From assembly GCA_000434435.1 (NCBI GenBank), contig FR895552.1:1-6461 (forward strand): 6,461 bases of DNA, written 5' to 3'. The stretch comes from Firmicutes bacterium CAG:475 (lineage in GTDB: Bacteria; Bacillota; Clostridia; Christensenellales; CAG-917). Numbering within the stretch: the first letter of the stretch is position 1; each line of letters starts with the position of its first letter. A program made the translations under genes and the position numbers. This document shows, one piece after another, positions 1-6,426 of this stretch. The notes under the pieces are model-generated. The model saw only the letters and a program-made list of their open reading frames with translations, made no database searches and was not told where the DNA came from.

Positions 1-40
1 GGAAATTCCGTGCTTTTCGTAAAAACGCGATGATTTTCAG

Positions 41-1387
41 TTAGTTGATGCCTTGTGCAATCATTGCGTCCGCAACTTTCTTGAACCCTGCAAGGTTTGC
101 GCCTTTTACGAGGTTGTAGTCGAGACCGTATGCGTCGAGTGCGTCGCAGATTTGAGTGTGGATGCCTTTCATGATTTGTTTGAGCCTTGCGTCAACTTCT
201 TCTTTTGTCCAAGCAAGGCGTTCGCTGTTTTGGGACATTTCGAGACCGCTGGTTGCAACGCCGCCTGCGTTGACCGCTTTGGACGGGGTGACAAGCACGC
301 CGTGCTCTTGCAAGTAGGCGATGGCTTCGTTGGTGGTGGGCATGTTGGAAACTTCGTTGAGGACAGGTACGCCGAGTTTGACCATTGCGATTGCGTCGTC
401 CAAAAGAACTTCGTTTTGTCTTGCGCAGGGCATATAGACGTCTGCTTTGACGTTGCCCCAAGGCTTCTTGCCCGCGACGAATTCGCAGCCGTATTTGTCG
501 GAGTAATCTTGCACTCTGTTGCGGTTGGAAGCGCGCATTTCAAGCAAGTAGTCGATCTTTTCGCCGCTGACGCCGTCGGGATCGTAAACGTATCCGTCGG
601 GACCGGAGAGAGTGACGACCTTGCCGCCGAGCTCGTCGATTTTCTTTGTTGCGCCCCATGCGACGTTGCCGAAACCGCTCAAGCAGAAAGTTTTGCCGGC
701 AAGTTGTTCGCCTTGATGTTTGAACACTTCTTCGAGGAAGTAGGTTGCGCCGAAACCGGTTGCTTCTGGACGGATGAGAGAGCCGCCGTAGCTCAAACCT
801 TTGCCGGTGAGAACGCCGTTTTCGTATGCGCCGACGATTTTCTTGTATTGACCGAACAGATAGCCGATTTCACGTCCGCCGACGCCCATATCGCCTGCCG
901 GAACGTCCATGTTGGGGCCGATGTGGCGATAAAGCTCGTTCATAAAGGATTGGCAGAAGCGCATGATTTCGGAATCGCTCTTGCCGGTGGGATCGAAGTC
1001 CGCGCCGCCCTTTGCGCCGCCCATGGGAAGAGAGGTTAGGGAGTTTTTGAAAGTTTGCTCGAAACCGAGAAACTTCATTGCGTCGAGGTTGACGTCTTTT
1101 TGGAATCTCAAACCGCCCTTGTAAGGTCCGATTGCGTTGTTGAATTGGACGCGGAAGCCGCGGTTTACGTGATAATTGCCGTTGTCGTCCATCCAGGGAA
1201 CGCGGAACATGATTTGTCTGTCAGGCTCGACAAGGCGCTCCAGAATGACGTTTTTGCGCATCAACTGCTCGTTTTGTTCGATTGCGGGAGCCAAAGAGGT
1301 GAGGACTTCTTTGACGGTTTGCATAAACTGAGGTTGATTGGGGTTTTTCAATTCGGTCTGTTCAATGACTTCACTGATATATGACAT
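41..1387 (-). CDS. gdhA: Glutamate dehydrogenase, hexameric bacterial type, probably NAD(H)-preferring
   Basis: Catalyses reversible oxidative deamination of glutamate to 2-oxoglutarate and ammonium in the cytoplasm, linking nitrogen assimilation or amino-acid fermentation to the TCA intermediates. The 448 residues are full length for the small hexameric (GDH50) family. The substrate domain shows GPYKGGLRF (87-95, K90), FKNSL (K114), PMGGAKGG (121-128, catalytic lysine K126) and DVPAGDMGVG (161-170, catalytic D166). The Rossmann coenzyme domain has GFGNVA (238-243). The C-terminal part has NAGGVATSG (373-381, S380) and MSQNSERL. F239, P263 and D264 match residues associated with NAD preference in the C. 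symbiosum enzyme. The ATG at 1387 has AGGAGG 6 bases upstream and the N-terminus aligns with the family. The gene is transcribed divergently from the membrane-protein operon. No clear terminator is visible in the 40 bases left after the stop codon; it may lie beyond the edge. Family assignment is near certain; coenzyme preference is inferred. Confidence 0.98.
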   Translation of the reverse strand: MSYISEVIEQTELKNPNQPQFMQTVKEVLTSLAPAIEQNEQLMRKNVILERLVEPDRQIMFRVPWMDDNGNYHVNRGFRVQFNNAIGPYKGGLRFQKDVNLDAMKFLGFEQTFKNSLTSLPMGGAKGGADFDPTGKSDSEIMRFCQSFMNELYRHIGPNMDVPAGDMGVGGREIGYLFGQYKKIVGAYENGVLTGKGLSYGGSLIRPEATGFGATYFLEEVFKHQGEQLAGKTFCLSGFGNVAWGATKKIDELGGKVVTLSGPDGYVYDPDGVSGEKIDYLLEMRASNRNRVQDYSDKYGCEFVAGKKPWGNVKADVYMPCARQNEVLLDDAIAMVKLGVPVLNEVSNMPTTNEAIAYLQEHGVLVTPSKAVNAGGVATSGLEMSQNSERLAWTKEEVDARLKQIMKGIHTQICDALDAYGLDYNLVKGANLAGFKKVADAMIAQGIN

Positions 1388-1393
1388 AATTTT

Positions 1394-1399
1394 CCTCCT
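1394..1399 (-). promoter_or_regulatory. Ribosome binding site of gdhA
   Basis: On the minus strand AGGAGG lies 6 bases before the ATG. This is a full Shine-Dalgarno core at good spacing and fixes the start codon. Confidence 0.93.
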
Positions 1400-1427
1400 G
1401 TTGCGGCAAAAGCCGATCTGCGATTAA

Positions 1428-1456
1428 ATAATATACTTTTAGACAATCAAAATCAA
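1428..1456 (-). promoter_or_regulatory. Predicted sigma-A-type promoter of gdhA
   Basis: Read on the minus strand, TTGATT (1456-1451) is followed by a 17-base spacer and TATTAT (1433-1428), close to the TTGACA/TATAAT consensus. Transcription would start near 1421, giving a leader of about 35 bases before the ATG. A second TTGATT at 1450-1445 paired with TTTAAT at 1428-1423 (16-base spacer) is an overlapping alternative. The assignment comes from sequence match and position only. Confidence 0.7.
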
Positions 1457-1572
1457 CCCCGAAATAAAAATCCGCAAGGCGCAGTTCAAAGATTAATTTA
1501 AAAAAACGATAAATATGCACACAAAACGGCGGAAGTGTCGGTTTGACGAAAAACCCGCAAAGAGAGATACGG

Positions 1573-1600
1573 TTGAAAACAAAATCCGTCGTCTTTTCAA
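1573..1600. repeat. Short inverted repeat TTGAAAA/TTTTCAA
   Basis: Two 7-base arms (1573-1579 and 1594-1600) are separated by 14 bases. They lie 117 bases or more upstream of the gdhA -35 box and about 140 bases upstream of the operon promoter. The arms could be halves of an operator. In AT-rich DNA an inverted repeat this short can arise by chance, so a role is unproven. Confidence 0.35.
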
Positions 1601-1696
1601 ACGGAAACGGATAGAATGACGATTTTGACGAGACGGGCAGCGATATTTTGTCGAAATTCGGCATATAATTCAACAAATAGTATGCTTAAAAAGGCG

Positions 1697-1720
1697 TTGC
1701 CCAAGATATTGAGAGGGCAA
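1697..1720. repeat. Inverted repeat TTGCCC/GGGCAA upstream of the operon promoter
   Basis: Perfect 6-base arms (1697-1702 and 1715-1720) flank a 12-base spacer, ending 18 bases before the -35 box of the operon promoter. A third copy of the arm, AGGGCAA, occurs in the leader at 1811-1817. The placement on both sides of the promoter would suit a regulator binding site. As a terminator it would be weak: the T-run after it is short, and no plus-strand gene lies upstream within the window. Confidence 0.4.
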
Positions 1721-1738
1721 ATTTTCTTGAAAATCGTA

Positions 1739-1767
1739 TTGAAATATGTTTTCGGATATGCTATGAT
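1739..1767 (+). promoter_or_regulatory. Predicted extended -10 promoter of the membrane-protein operon
   Basis: TTGAAA (1739-1744) is followed by exactly 17 bases and TATGAT (1762-1767). A TG dinucleotide at 1759-1760, one base before the -10, gives the extended TGnTATGAT form. Transcription should begin near 1774, leaving an untranslated leader of about 68 bases. This is the best plus-strand promoter in the intergenic region, and no other is evident before the second gene, so it probably drives both genes. Confidence 0.8.
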
Positions 1768-1830
1768 AGTACAGTAAATCATATTTCGGGTACGCTCGCG
1801 CACGTGTGTAAGGGCAATCCCAAATCAATG

Positions 1831-1836
1831 AGGAGA
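1831..1836 (+). promoter_or_regulatory. Ribosome binding site of the first operon gene
   Basis: AGGAGA sits 5 bases before the ATG at 1842 and decides the start codon. The preceding bases also form an ATG (1828), giving a 5-codon frame that reads through the ribosome site and stops at the TGA overlapping the true start codon. Confidence 0.88.
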
Positions 1837-1841
1837 AAGTT

Positions 1842-4433
1842 ATGAGCCAAACTCAACAGTACAAAAAGGTCAAGTTGTACCGCACTCTCAAAGTCGTGTT
1901 CTACATGCTTGGTCTTCCCTTGTTCCTGGTTGCGGTGTGTTTCACCGCGGTCAGATTCATCGGCCACGATCCGTTTATGGGAGAAACCACTTTCACGACG
2001 GCGTTGGGCTTTTTCAAGCAGGCTGAATCCTATATCACCGCGCCTGCGCTTTACGGTGTCTGGATCGGATTCGGAGTCTGGGCGTTTATTTCCATCGTTC
2101 ATATCGTGTTGAGCAAAACGGTGAAAAATCCGCGCGTGAGAATGTTCTCCGTGGTTGCGGTTTGTATGGTGGTTATGCTTCTCACGGGCGTTGTTTTAGA
2201 CACCGTGTTGGACAATAAAATCACCGAGATTCAAGCGCAATACGAGGGCACGGGCGTTGTGGTCAACGATTATAAGACGCAACTTTCCTATTATCGCACG
2301 GTTTCTTCCAACGCATTGAAGAAAAACGATACGCTCAACCTTATCGCGCAAGTGGATTTGATGAAAAACGTCTATAACGTCGAAATGGAAGGCGCGAACA
2401 AGAGCGGTGTTGCGGGCAACATCTCCAACAAACCCGTCACGTACTATTCCGTCATCGACGACGAAGGCAACCAAGGCGTCGACATCAGCTTTGTCAAGGG
2501 CGAGGACGGACTTTATCGACTCGACGTTGACGAAAACAACAATATTAAGGGCGACGGCGATCTCAAAAAGATTCTCAACGGCACTTATCGCGTAAGCAGC
2601 GACAGTGAAAATCCTTACGATTACAGAAAGAGCCCCGAATACAATCAAATCATCAGACTCAAACCTATCAACGGACAACTTGTCATCAACGGCAAGACTT
2701 ATTCGCACTATTGGTACAAGAAGAAAACCACCAAAGCCGGCGAAGTGATTTACGTTTGGTATGCAAAAGATTTGATGCCTATCGGCACGGAATACAATGA
2801 CGCGGACGGTTCGAAAACGCATACTACGGAAGGCGTGTACGGTAAGGGTATTTACAACGAAAACGGCATGCTTTCGGACGGCTGGGTGTTCAGCCTTGAC
2901 AACGTGCTCGACATTTTGGAAGATTATTATTCCGCACAAGAAGAAATCAGCAAAAACAAGTACGATTCCAAATTCGAATCCATGTACACCAAAGCGGTAA
3001 AGGCAAGAGAAAGATACTACACCGGTCTTATTGCCGATCCCGCGACGGGCGAAAAATGCCCCGAGTGGTTGCAAGCCCTTTACGGACAGGAAATCGAGTT
3101 TGCGGAGAATTTCTCCCTCACGCGCAACGGTCTTGACTATTTGATCGCAAAAGTCGGCGCATTGCTCGGAAACAACCATCTTTTCGACTTCTTGCTCAAG
3201 AGCAACGACGGCAGCACGGGTCTTGACGACGTCGTGGGCAAGTTCGGCATCGGCGCAATTCTTTCTCCTATCCTCGGACAACTTCAAAACGGTATGAGTT
3301 TCAGAAAGGATTTCAAAATGGACGACGCAACGATGGCGAAGGTTATGGAATGGATCAAGCCTCTTCTCGGAGCGGACGGCGCAACCATCAACGATTTGTT
3401 CCTGGTTGTGGCATATGCGGGCGCACCCGACGTGTTCAATCCGGGTGAAACAAGAGATTATCTCTACGTCGCACTCGTCAAAGACAACGGAACGCAAGAC
3501 GCGGACGGCAATTACGTCATGGGAACGAATCCCGCAAAGGCAACCGAAGGCGGCGACGTGCTTTTGGACATCAATTTCAGCGACGCTTTCGTCAAGGTTG
3601 ACGAGGAAACCGGCAACGTTGAATACGATTTCGACCTCGATCATCTCAGCACGTTCCTCAACACCGCGCTCAACGGTTTGATGAAAAAACTCAACGTCAA
3701 CCTCAAAGACGTTATCGGCGGCGGCGCAATCGGCACTATCAACGGTTTGCTCAACCTTATCAAAACGTTCAACACCGACGACGGTGTCCGTTACGGTCTT
3801 GAAATAAGCGGCATCAAAATTCCTCTTCTCGACGAAGATTATAATTTTGCAATCGACGTATCCTCTATTTTGACGGGGATTCTCGAAGGCATGTATTTCT
3901 ATCAATCCGCGGCAATCAAGCCGGTGTGGGAGTTCTATACCTGGGTTGCTTCCGACAAGGAACAATCAATGGCTCTTGCATATCAAAAGTACGAGAGAGC
4001 AAACTATGAAGCGACGCTTTACGGTTCGATGATCGGTTCTACGCTCATCGGCGACAACCTCGGCGCAGGCACATATCCTTCCTCGCTCGGTCTTGCGAAC
4101 TTGACGGCGGTCAGACAACTCAAAGCGGATTTGAGCTACAAGCCTAAATTCTATCCCGTTTACGCGGTGCGCGATATGTTGTTCTTCTTCTGCGGATTCG
4201 TCGTATTGTTCTATTTCTTGAGCTTCGTTGCGCAAGAGAAGGAACTCGAATACGCAAACGGCACGGCTGTTGTCGAAGAAAAGAAGAAAAAAGCAAAAAA
4301 ATCCAAAAAACAAGACGAAATACAAGCCGAAAACGAACAAAACATCGTTGAGGATCAAACGCAAGTCGGACAAGAAGGGGAGGAAACGACTCAAATCCCT
4401 GTCGACCAAAAATCTGACGAGGAGGTGCTGTAA
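1842..4433 (+). CDS. Large membrane-anchored protein of unknown function, 3+1 membrane segments
   Basis: I do not recognise a family. The 863-residue protein starts with a basic stretch (KKVKLYR) followed by hydrophobic segments at about 16-40, 67-91 and 100-121. Residues ~122-775 form one long hydrophilic region, then a last membrane segment lies at ~777-797. The positive-inside rule puts both ends in the cytoplasm and the ~650-residue domain outside. That domain is rich in Asp, Asn, Gly and Tyr and has a single cysteine (C406), so disulfides are unlikely. Residues ~570-680 alternate strand-like segments with Leu/Gly-rich amphipathic helices. The cytoplasmic tail is first lysine-rich (814-823), then acidic and Gln-rich to the end. 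No catalytic motif, LPXTG signal or lipobox is seen. The gene lies behind its own promoter and ribosome site and is followed after 2 bases by a protein of the same architecture. A structural or scaffolding envelope role is inference only. The coding call is very secure. Confidence 0.95.
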   Translation: MSQTQQYKKVKLYRTLKVVFYMLGLPLFLVAVCFTAVRFIGHDPFMGETTFTTALGFFKQAESYITAPALYGVWIGFGVWAFISIVHIVLSKTVKNPRVRMFSVVAVCMVVMLLTGVVLDTVLDNKITEIQAQYEGTGVVVNDYKTQLSYYRTVSSNALKKNDTLNLIAQVDLMKNVYNVEMEGANKSGVAGNISNKPVTYYSVIDDEGNQGVDISFVKGEDGLYRLDVDENNNIKGDGDLKKILNGTYRVSSDSENPYDYRKSPEYNQIIRLKPINGQLVINGKTYSHYWYKKKTTKAGEVIYVWYAKDLMPIGTEYNDADGSKTHTTEGVYGKGIYNENGMLSDGWVFSLDNVLDILEDYYSAQEEISKNKYDSKFESMYTKAVKARERYYTGLIADPATGEKCPEWLQALYGQEIEFAENFSLTRNGLDYLIAKVGALLGNNHLFDFLLKSNDGSTGLDDVVGKFGIGAILSPILGQLQNGMSFRKDFKMDDATMAKVMEWIKPLLGADGATINDLFLVVAYAGAPDVFNPGETRDYLYVALVKDNGTQDADGNYVMGTNPAKATEGGDVLLDINFSDAFVKVDEETGNVEYDFDLDHLSTFLNTALNGLMKKLNVNLKDVIGGGAIGTINGLLNLIKTFNTDDGVRYGLEISGIKIPLLDEDYNFAIDVSSILTGILEGMYFYQSAAIKPVWEFYTWVASDKEQSMALAYQKYERANYEATLYGSMIGSTLIGDNLGAGTYPSSLGLANLTAVRQLKADLSYKPKFYPVYAVRDMLFFFCGFVVLFYFLSFVAQEKELEYANGTAVVEEKKKKAKKSKKQDEIQAENEQNIVEDQTQVGQEGEETTQIPVDQKSDEEVL
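4420..4427 (+). promoter_or_regulatory. Ribosome binding site of the second operon gene, embedded in the first
   Basis: AGGAGGTG is a near-full-length match to the 16S rRNA anti-Shine-Dalgarno and lies 8 bases before the ATG at 4436. It sits within the last codons of the upstream gene (those for Glu-Glu-Val), whose TAA stop ends 2 bases before the ATG. This arrangement favours translational coupling by local reinitiation. Confidence 0.93.
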
Positions 4434-4435
4434 TC

Positions 4436-6316
4436 ATGAGCGAACAAGTTATGAATGAAGAAATGAATCAAGACCTTCAAAACGAACAAGTCGCTTTGGA
4501 CGAGCAAGACGATATGCTCAATCGCGACAAAGACGGCAACGTAATACCGGCATTCCCCGTGAGCAAACGCACCAAGAGAGATCAAAGCAAAACTTCCGTT
4601 CTCTTCTCGGTGGCGGCAATTCTTCTCCATGTGCTTGCATACTTGCCTATCGTTATAGTTTCGGTGGTGTTGGGCGTAAAGTGCTACAACCTCATGCCGT
4701 ACTATTCCTTCTGGCCGTTTGTGGGTGTGATTTTGGCAGGCATCCTCGGACTTGTGTTTATGACGGTCGCGCTTGTCGTAAACAGAAAGAAATCAAAAGG
4801 CAGTATCCGCACCAAAACGGTGAAAGTTCTTATCGCATTCGTGTGCTTGTCGACGGGCTTCGGTCTCATATTGACCTATGTTTTCCCCGACGTCATCGCG
4901 TTTGCGACGCAAAGCACGCTTTATTGCGAAGATTTGTACTACAACGGAGAAAAGCAAGCGGAAAAGAATGCCGCACTCGAGAGAGATCTCATCATGTACA
5001 ACCTTCTCAACGGCAACCTCAACAACTACGGCGCAGACGGCAAGATTGCCGAAAACGGAGATTTCTCCTACAAAACTCTCGTCGCGCACACCGAGGACAA
5101 CGGCAAAATCATCAAATACAAAAATTCTTTCATAAACGAAAGAGTGAAGTCCTACGAAAAGACGTACGAAAAGACGGGCATCAACGGTATTCAAGTTGAA
5201 GTCGACGCTCTCAAATCCAATGCGAGAAAGTATGAGCTTTACGAGTTCATCTACAATCAATACGTCCTCAACGACTACGACTTCTGCTTCTACAACAACG
5301 TCACAAGACGTGCGGTCGCGCTTTCCATACTCGATTATATCTACACGTATTACGATTATGAAGGCATGTTGAAAGAAGGCTTCAACAATCCCAGATTCAA
5401 AGCTCTCTTCCAACAAAACTACGACAGCTTCAACCAAGACGGATATCTCACCTATGACGATCCGCTTCTTCTTTACGCACAAATGAGCGGTCGTATGACA
5501 GTGCCTATAGTCTTGCGTCTTATCCTCAACCAAGGCTGGTCCTACACTCAAAGCTCTTACAACGGAGCGGGCGGACTCACTTACACCGAGGACGGCAACT
5601 GCCTGTATCAACTCTACGATCCCGAACTCGTCGAAAAGTTCAAAGCGAACGGCGGCAAGTTTGAATACACGGGCACGATCACCGATCAGGACGGCAACAG
5701 TATAGAAGTCAAGTACGGCTTCAACGAGGACGGATGGCAAATGTACGAAAACGGCGTGACCAAGCGCCCGCTTTCCTGGCTCGTTCTCGACATGCTCGGC
5801 GATCCGATGGCTTTGACCACGCTTGACATCGCCAACTTGCTCGGTAACCAAATCTACGGCATCGTGCAAAACGTGCTCAATGCATTCCCGACGCTCATCG
5901 ACGGACTTGGCGGACTTATGCAAGAAGACCTTATCGAAGTTGTCAAAGCCGCGGCGGGCGGAGCGCAACTCAGCATCGGCCTTTGCATCGATGACAACGG
6001 TTTGATTGCAATCAATCTCTTCCCGATGAACGCACCCTACGGTATGCTCGGTTACATGCAAGCAACGTGGGTTGACAGCGACAACTTGCTCATGGCGGTC
6101 ATCAACGTGGTGTCATTGCGCAACTGGATGGCAATCTTCGGCGCAATCGGCTCAGTGCTCATCATTGCTGCGGGCGTATGTCGCGATATGGGAGAAAAGA
6201 CTCGCAAACGTACCGAGGATTCGCGCGATCGCATTTTGAGAGCGAAAGCGGCGGAGGAAAACGGCGTCGGCGTCGGAAAACCCGACGAGCAAGAACCGCC
6301 ACTTGAAACGGCATAA
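4436..6316 (+). CDS. Membrane-anchored protein of unknown function, same 3+1 topology as its neighbour
   Basis: No family is recognised. The 626 residues begin with an acidic, Gln/Asn-rich cytoplasmic stretch (1-42) ending in a basic patch (KRTKRDQSK, 44-52). Membrane segments follow at about 55-81, 91-116 and 129-150. A hydrophilic domain of ~410 residues, predicted to be outside the cell, precedes a final membrane segment at ~563-583 and a charged tail that is basic first (KTRKR, 588-592) and acidic at the end. The outer domain is rich in Tyr and Asn (YIYTYYDYEG at 301-310) and holds cysteines C164, C284, C389 and C517. Residues ~460-530 contain Leu/Gly-rich amphipathic helices then short strands, resembling the region before the last membrane segment of the neighbour. 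The protein lacks a visible catalytic motif. It is co-transcribed and translationally coupled with the upstream gene and is the last gene before a strong terminator. It is probably a partner, perhaps a distant paralog, of the upstream protein; function is unknown. Confidence 0.95.
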   Translation: MSEQVMNEEMNQDLQNEQVALDEQDDMLNRDKDGNVIPAFPVSKRTKRDQSKTSVLFSVAAILLHVLAYLPIVIVSVVLGVKCYNLMPYYSFWPFVGVILAGILGLVFMTVALVVNRKKSKGSIRTKTVKVLIAFVCLSTGFGLILTYVFPDVIAFATQSTLYCEDLYYNGEKQAEKNAALERDLIMYNLLNGNLNNYGADGKIAENGDFSYKTLVAHTEDNGKIIKYKNSFINERVKSYEKTYEKTGINGIQVEVDALKSNARKYELYEFIYNQYVLNDYDFCFYNNVTRRAVALSILDYIYTYYDYEGMLKEGFNNPRFKALFQQNYDSFNQDGYLTYDDPLLLYAQMSGRMTVPIVLRLILNQGWSYTQSSYNGAGGLTYTEDGNCLYQLYDPELVEKFKANGGKFEYTGTITDQDGNSIEVKYGFNEDGWQMYENGVTKRPLSWLVLDMLGDPMALTTLDIANLLGNQIYGIVQNVLNAFPTLIDGLGGLMQEDLIEVVKAAAGGAQLSIGLCIDDNGLIAINLFPMNAPYGMLGYMQATWVDSDNLLMAVINVVSLRNWMAIFGAIGSVLIIAAGVCRDMGEKTRKRTEDSRDRILRAKAAEENGVGVGKPDEQEPPLETA

Positions 6317-6327
6317 ACAAACAACGT

Positions 6328-6360
6328 AACGCGATTCGGAAAAACCGAATCGCGTTTTTT
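6328..6360 (+). terminator. Intrinsic terminator of the membrane-protein operon
   Basis: A perfect 12-base-pair stem (6328-6339 with 6345-6356, AACGCGATTCGG and its complement) closes an AAAAA loop and runs into six T residues (6355-6360). It begins 11 bases after the stop codon. The opposite strand lacks a T-run after the stem, so the terminator acts mainly rightward. Confidence 0.95.
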
Positions 6361-6426
6361 CAATAGATGCTTTATAAACGGAATTGTACATTCAAAAAGG
6401 TAATGAAAGTGATATCATTCTTCCGT

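Larger units (their letters stand above)
1388..1841. other. Divergent intergenic regulatory region, no credible gene
   Basis: This 454-base stretch separates gdhA from the membrane-protein operon and is more AT-rich than the genes beside it. It contains the gdhA leader and promoter on the left and the operon promoter and leader on the right. Between about 1460 and 1735 I see no convincing coding region or structured RNA. That middle part holds short repeats: TTGAAAA/TTTTCAA (1573-1600), TTGCCC/GGGCAA (1697-1720), and TGACGA at 1544-1549, 1617-1622 and 1626-1631. A perfect TATAAT at 1664-1669 has no matching -35 box. A small minus-strand reading frame at 1371-1676 lacks a ribosome site and covers the gdhA promoter, so it is discounted. 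Confidence 0.75.

Noticed and set aside
1..40. Possible terminator for gdhA (CGCGTTTTT when read on the minus strand)
   Set aside because: No complementary arm is present before the T-run within the window, so no hairpin can be supported.
53..1039. Open frame (328 codons) on the plus strand opposite gdhA
   Set aside because: It mirrors a highly conserved enzyme gene and shows cysteine- and valine-rich antisense composition.
1664..1669. Perfect TATAAT box in the intergenic region
   Set aside because: No -35-like hexamer is present at 16-18 bases upstream and there is no TG extension; TTGACG at 1625-1630 is too far. The promoter at 1739-1767 is much better placed.
1371..1676. 101-codon minus-strand frame in the intergenic region
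   Set aside because: It overlaps the gdhA start, ribosome site and promoter, lacks its own ribosome site, and its low-complexity aromatic-rich translation shows no domain pattern.
2526..2570. EF-hand-like Asp/Asn loop (DVDENNNIKGDGDL) and other DxDGN segments in the outer domains
   Set aside because: The loops lack the conserved glutamate at position 12 and flanking helices, and occur in an Asp/Asn-rich background, so calcium binding cannot be claimed.
2835..2927. Segment resembling a choline- or glucan-binding cell-wall repeat (YNENGMLSDGW)
   Set aside because: There is only one copy. Genuine wall-binding domains have several tandem ~20-residue repeats, which are absent.
2196..3965. Long open frame (589 codons) on the minus strand opposite the first operon gene
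   Set aside because: It has no suitable ribosome site, a composition typical of antisense frames (Val, Phe, Asp, His rich without domain pattern), and lies fully inside a gene with clear start signals and membrane architecture. It is a codon-bias shadow.
4293..4438. Frameshift fusion of the two operon proteins through the A-rich tract
   Set aside because: The second gene is in the -1 frame relative to the first, but that frame has stops at 4349-4351 and 4415-4417, so a shift at the heptamer cannot produce a fusion.
4793..6061. Open frame (422 codons) on the minus strand opposite the second operon gene
   Set aside because: Same antisense composition as the other shadow, no start signals, and entirely within the well-supported plus-strand gene.
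6371..6412. Possible promoter after the operon terminator (TATAAA, TTGTAC)
   Set aside because: TATAAA has no -35 match upstream and TTGTAC has no -10 match at proper spacing.
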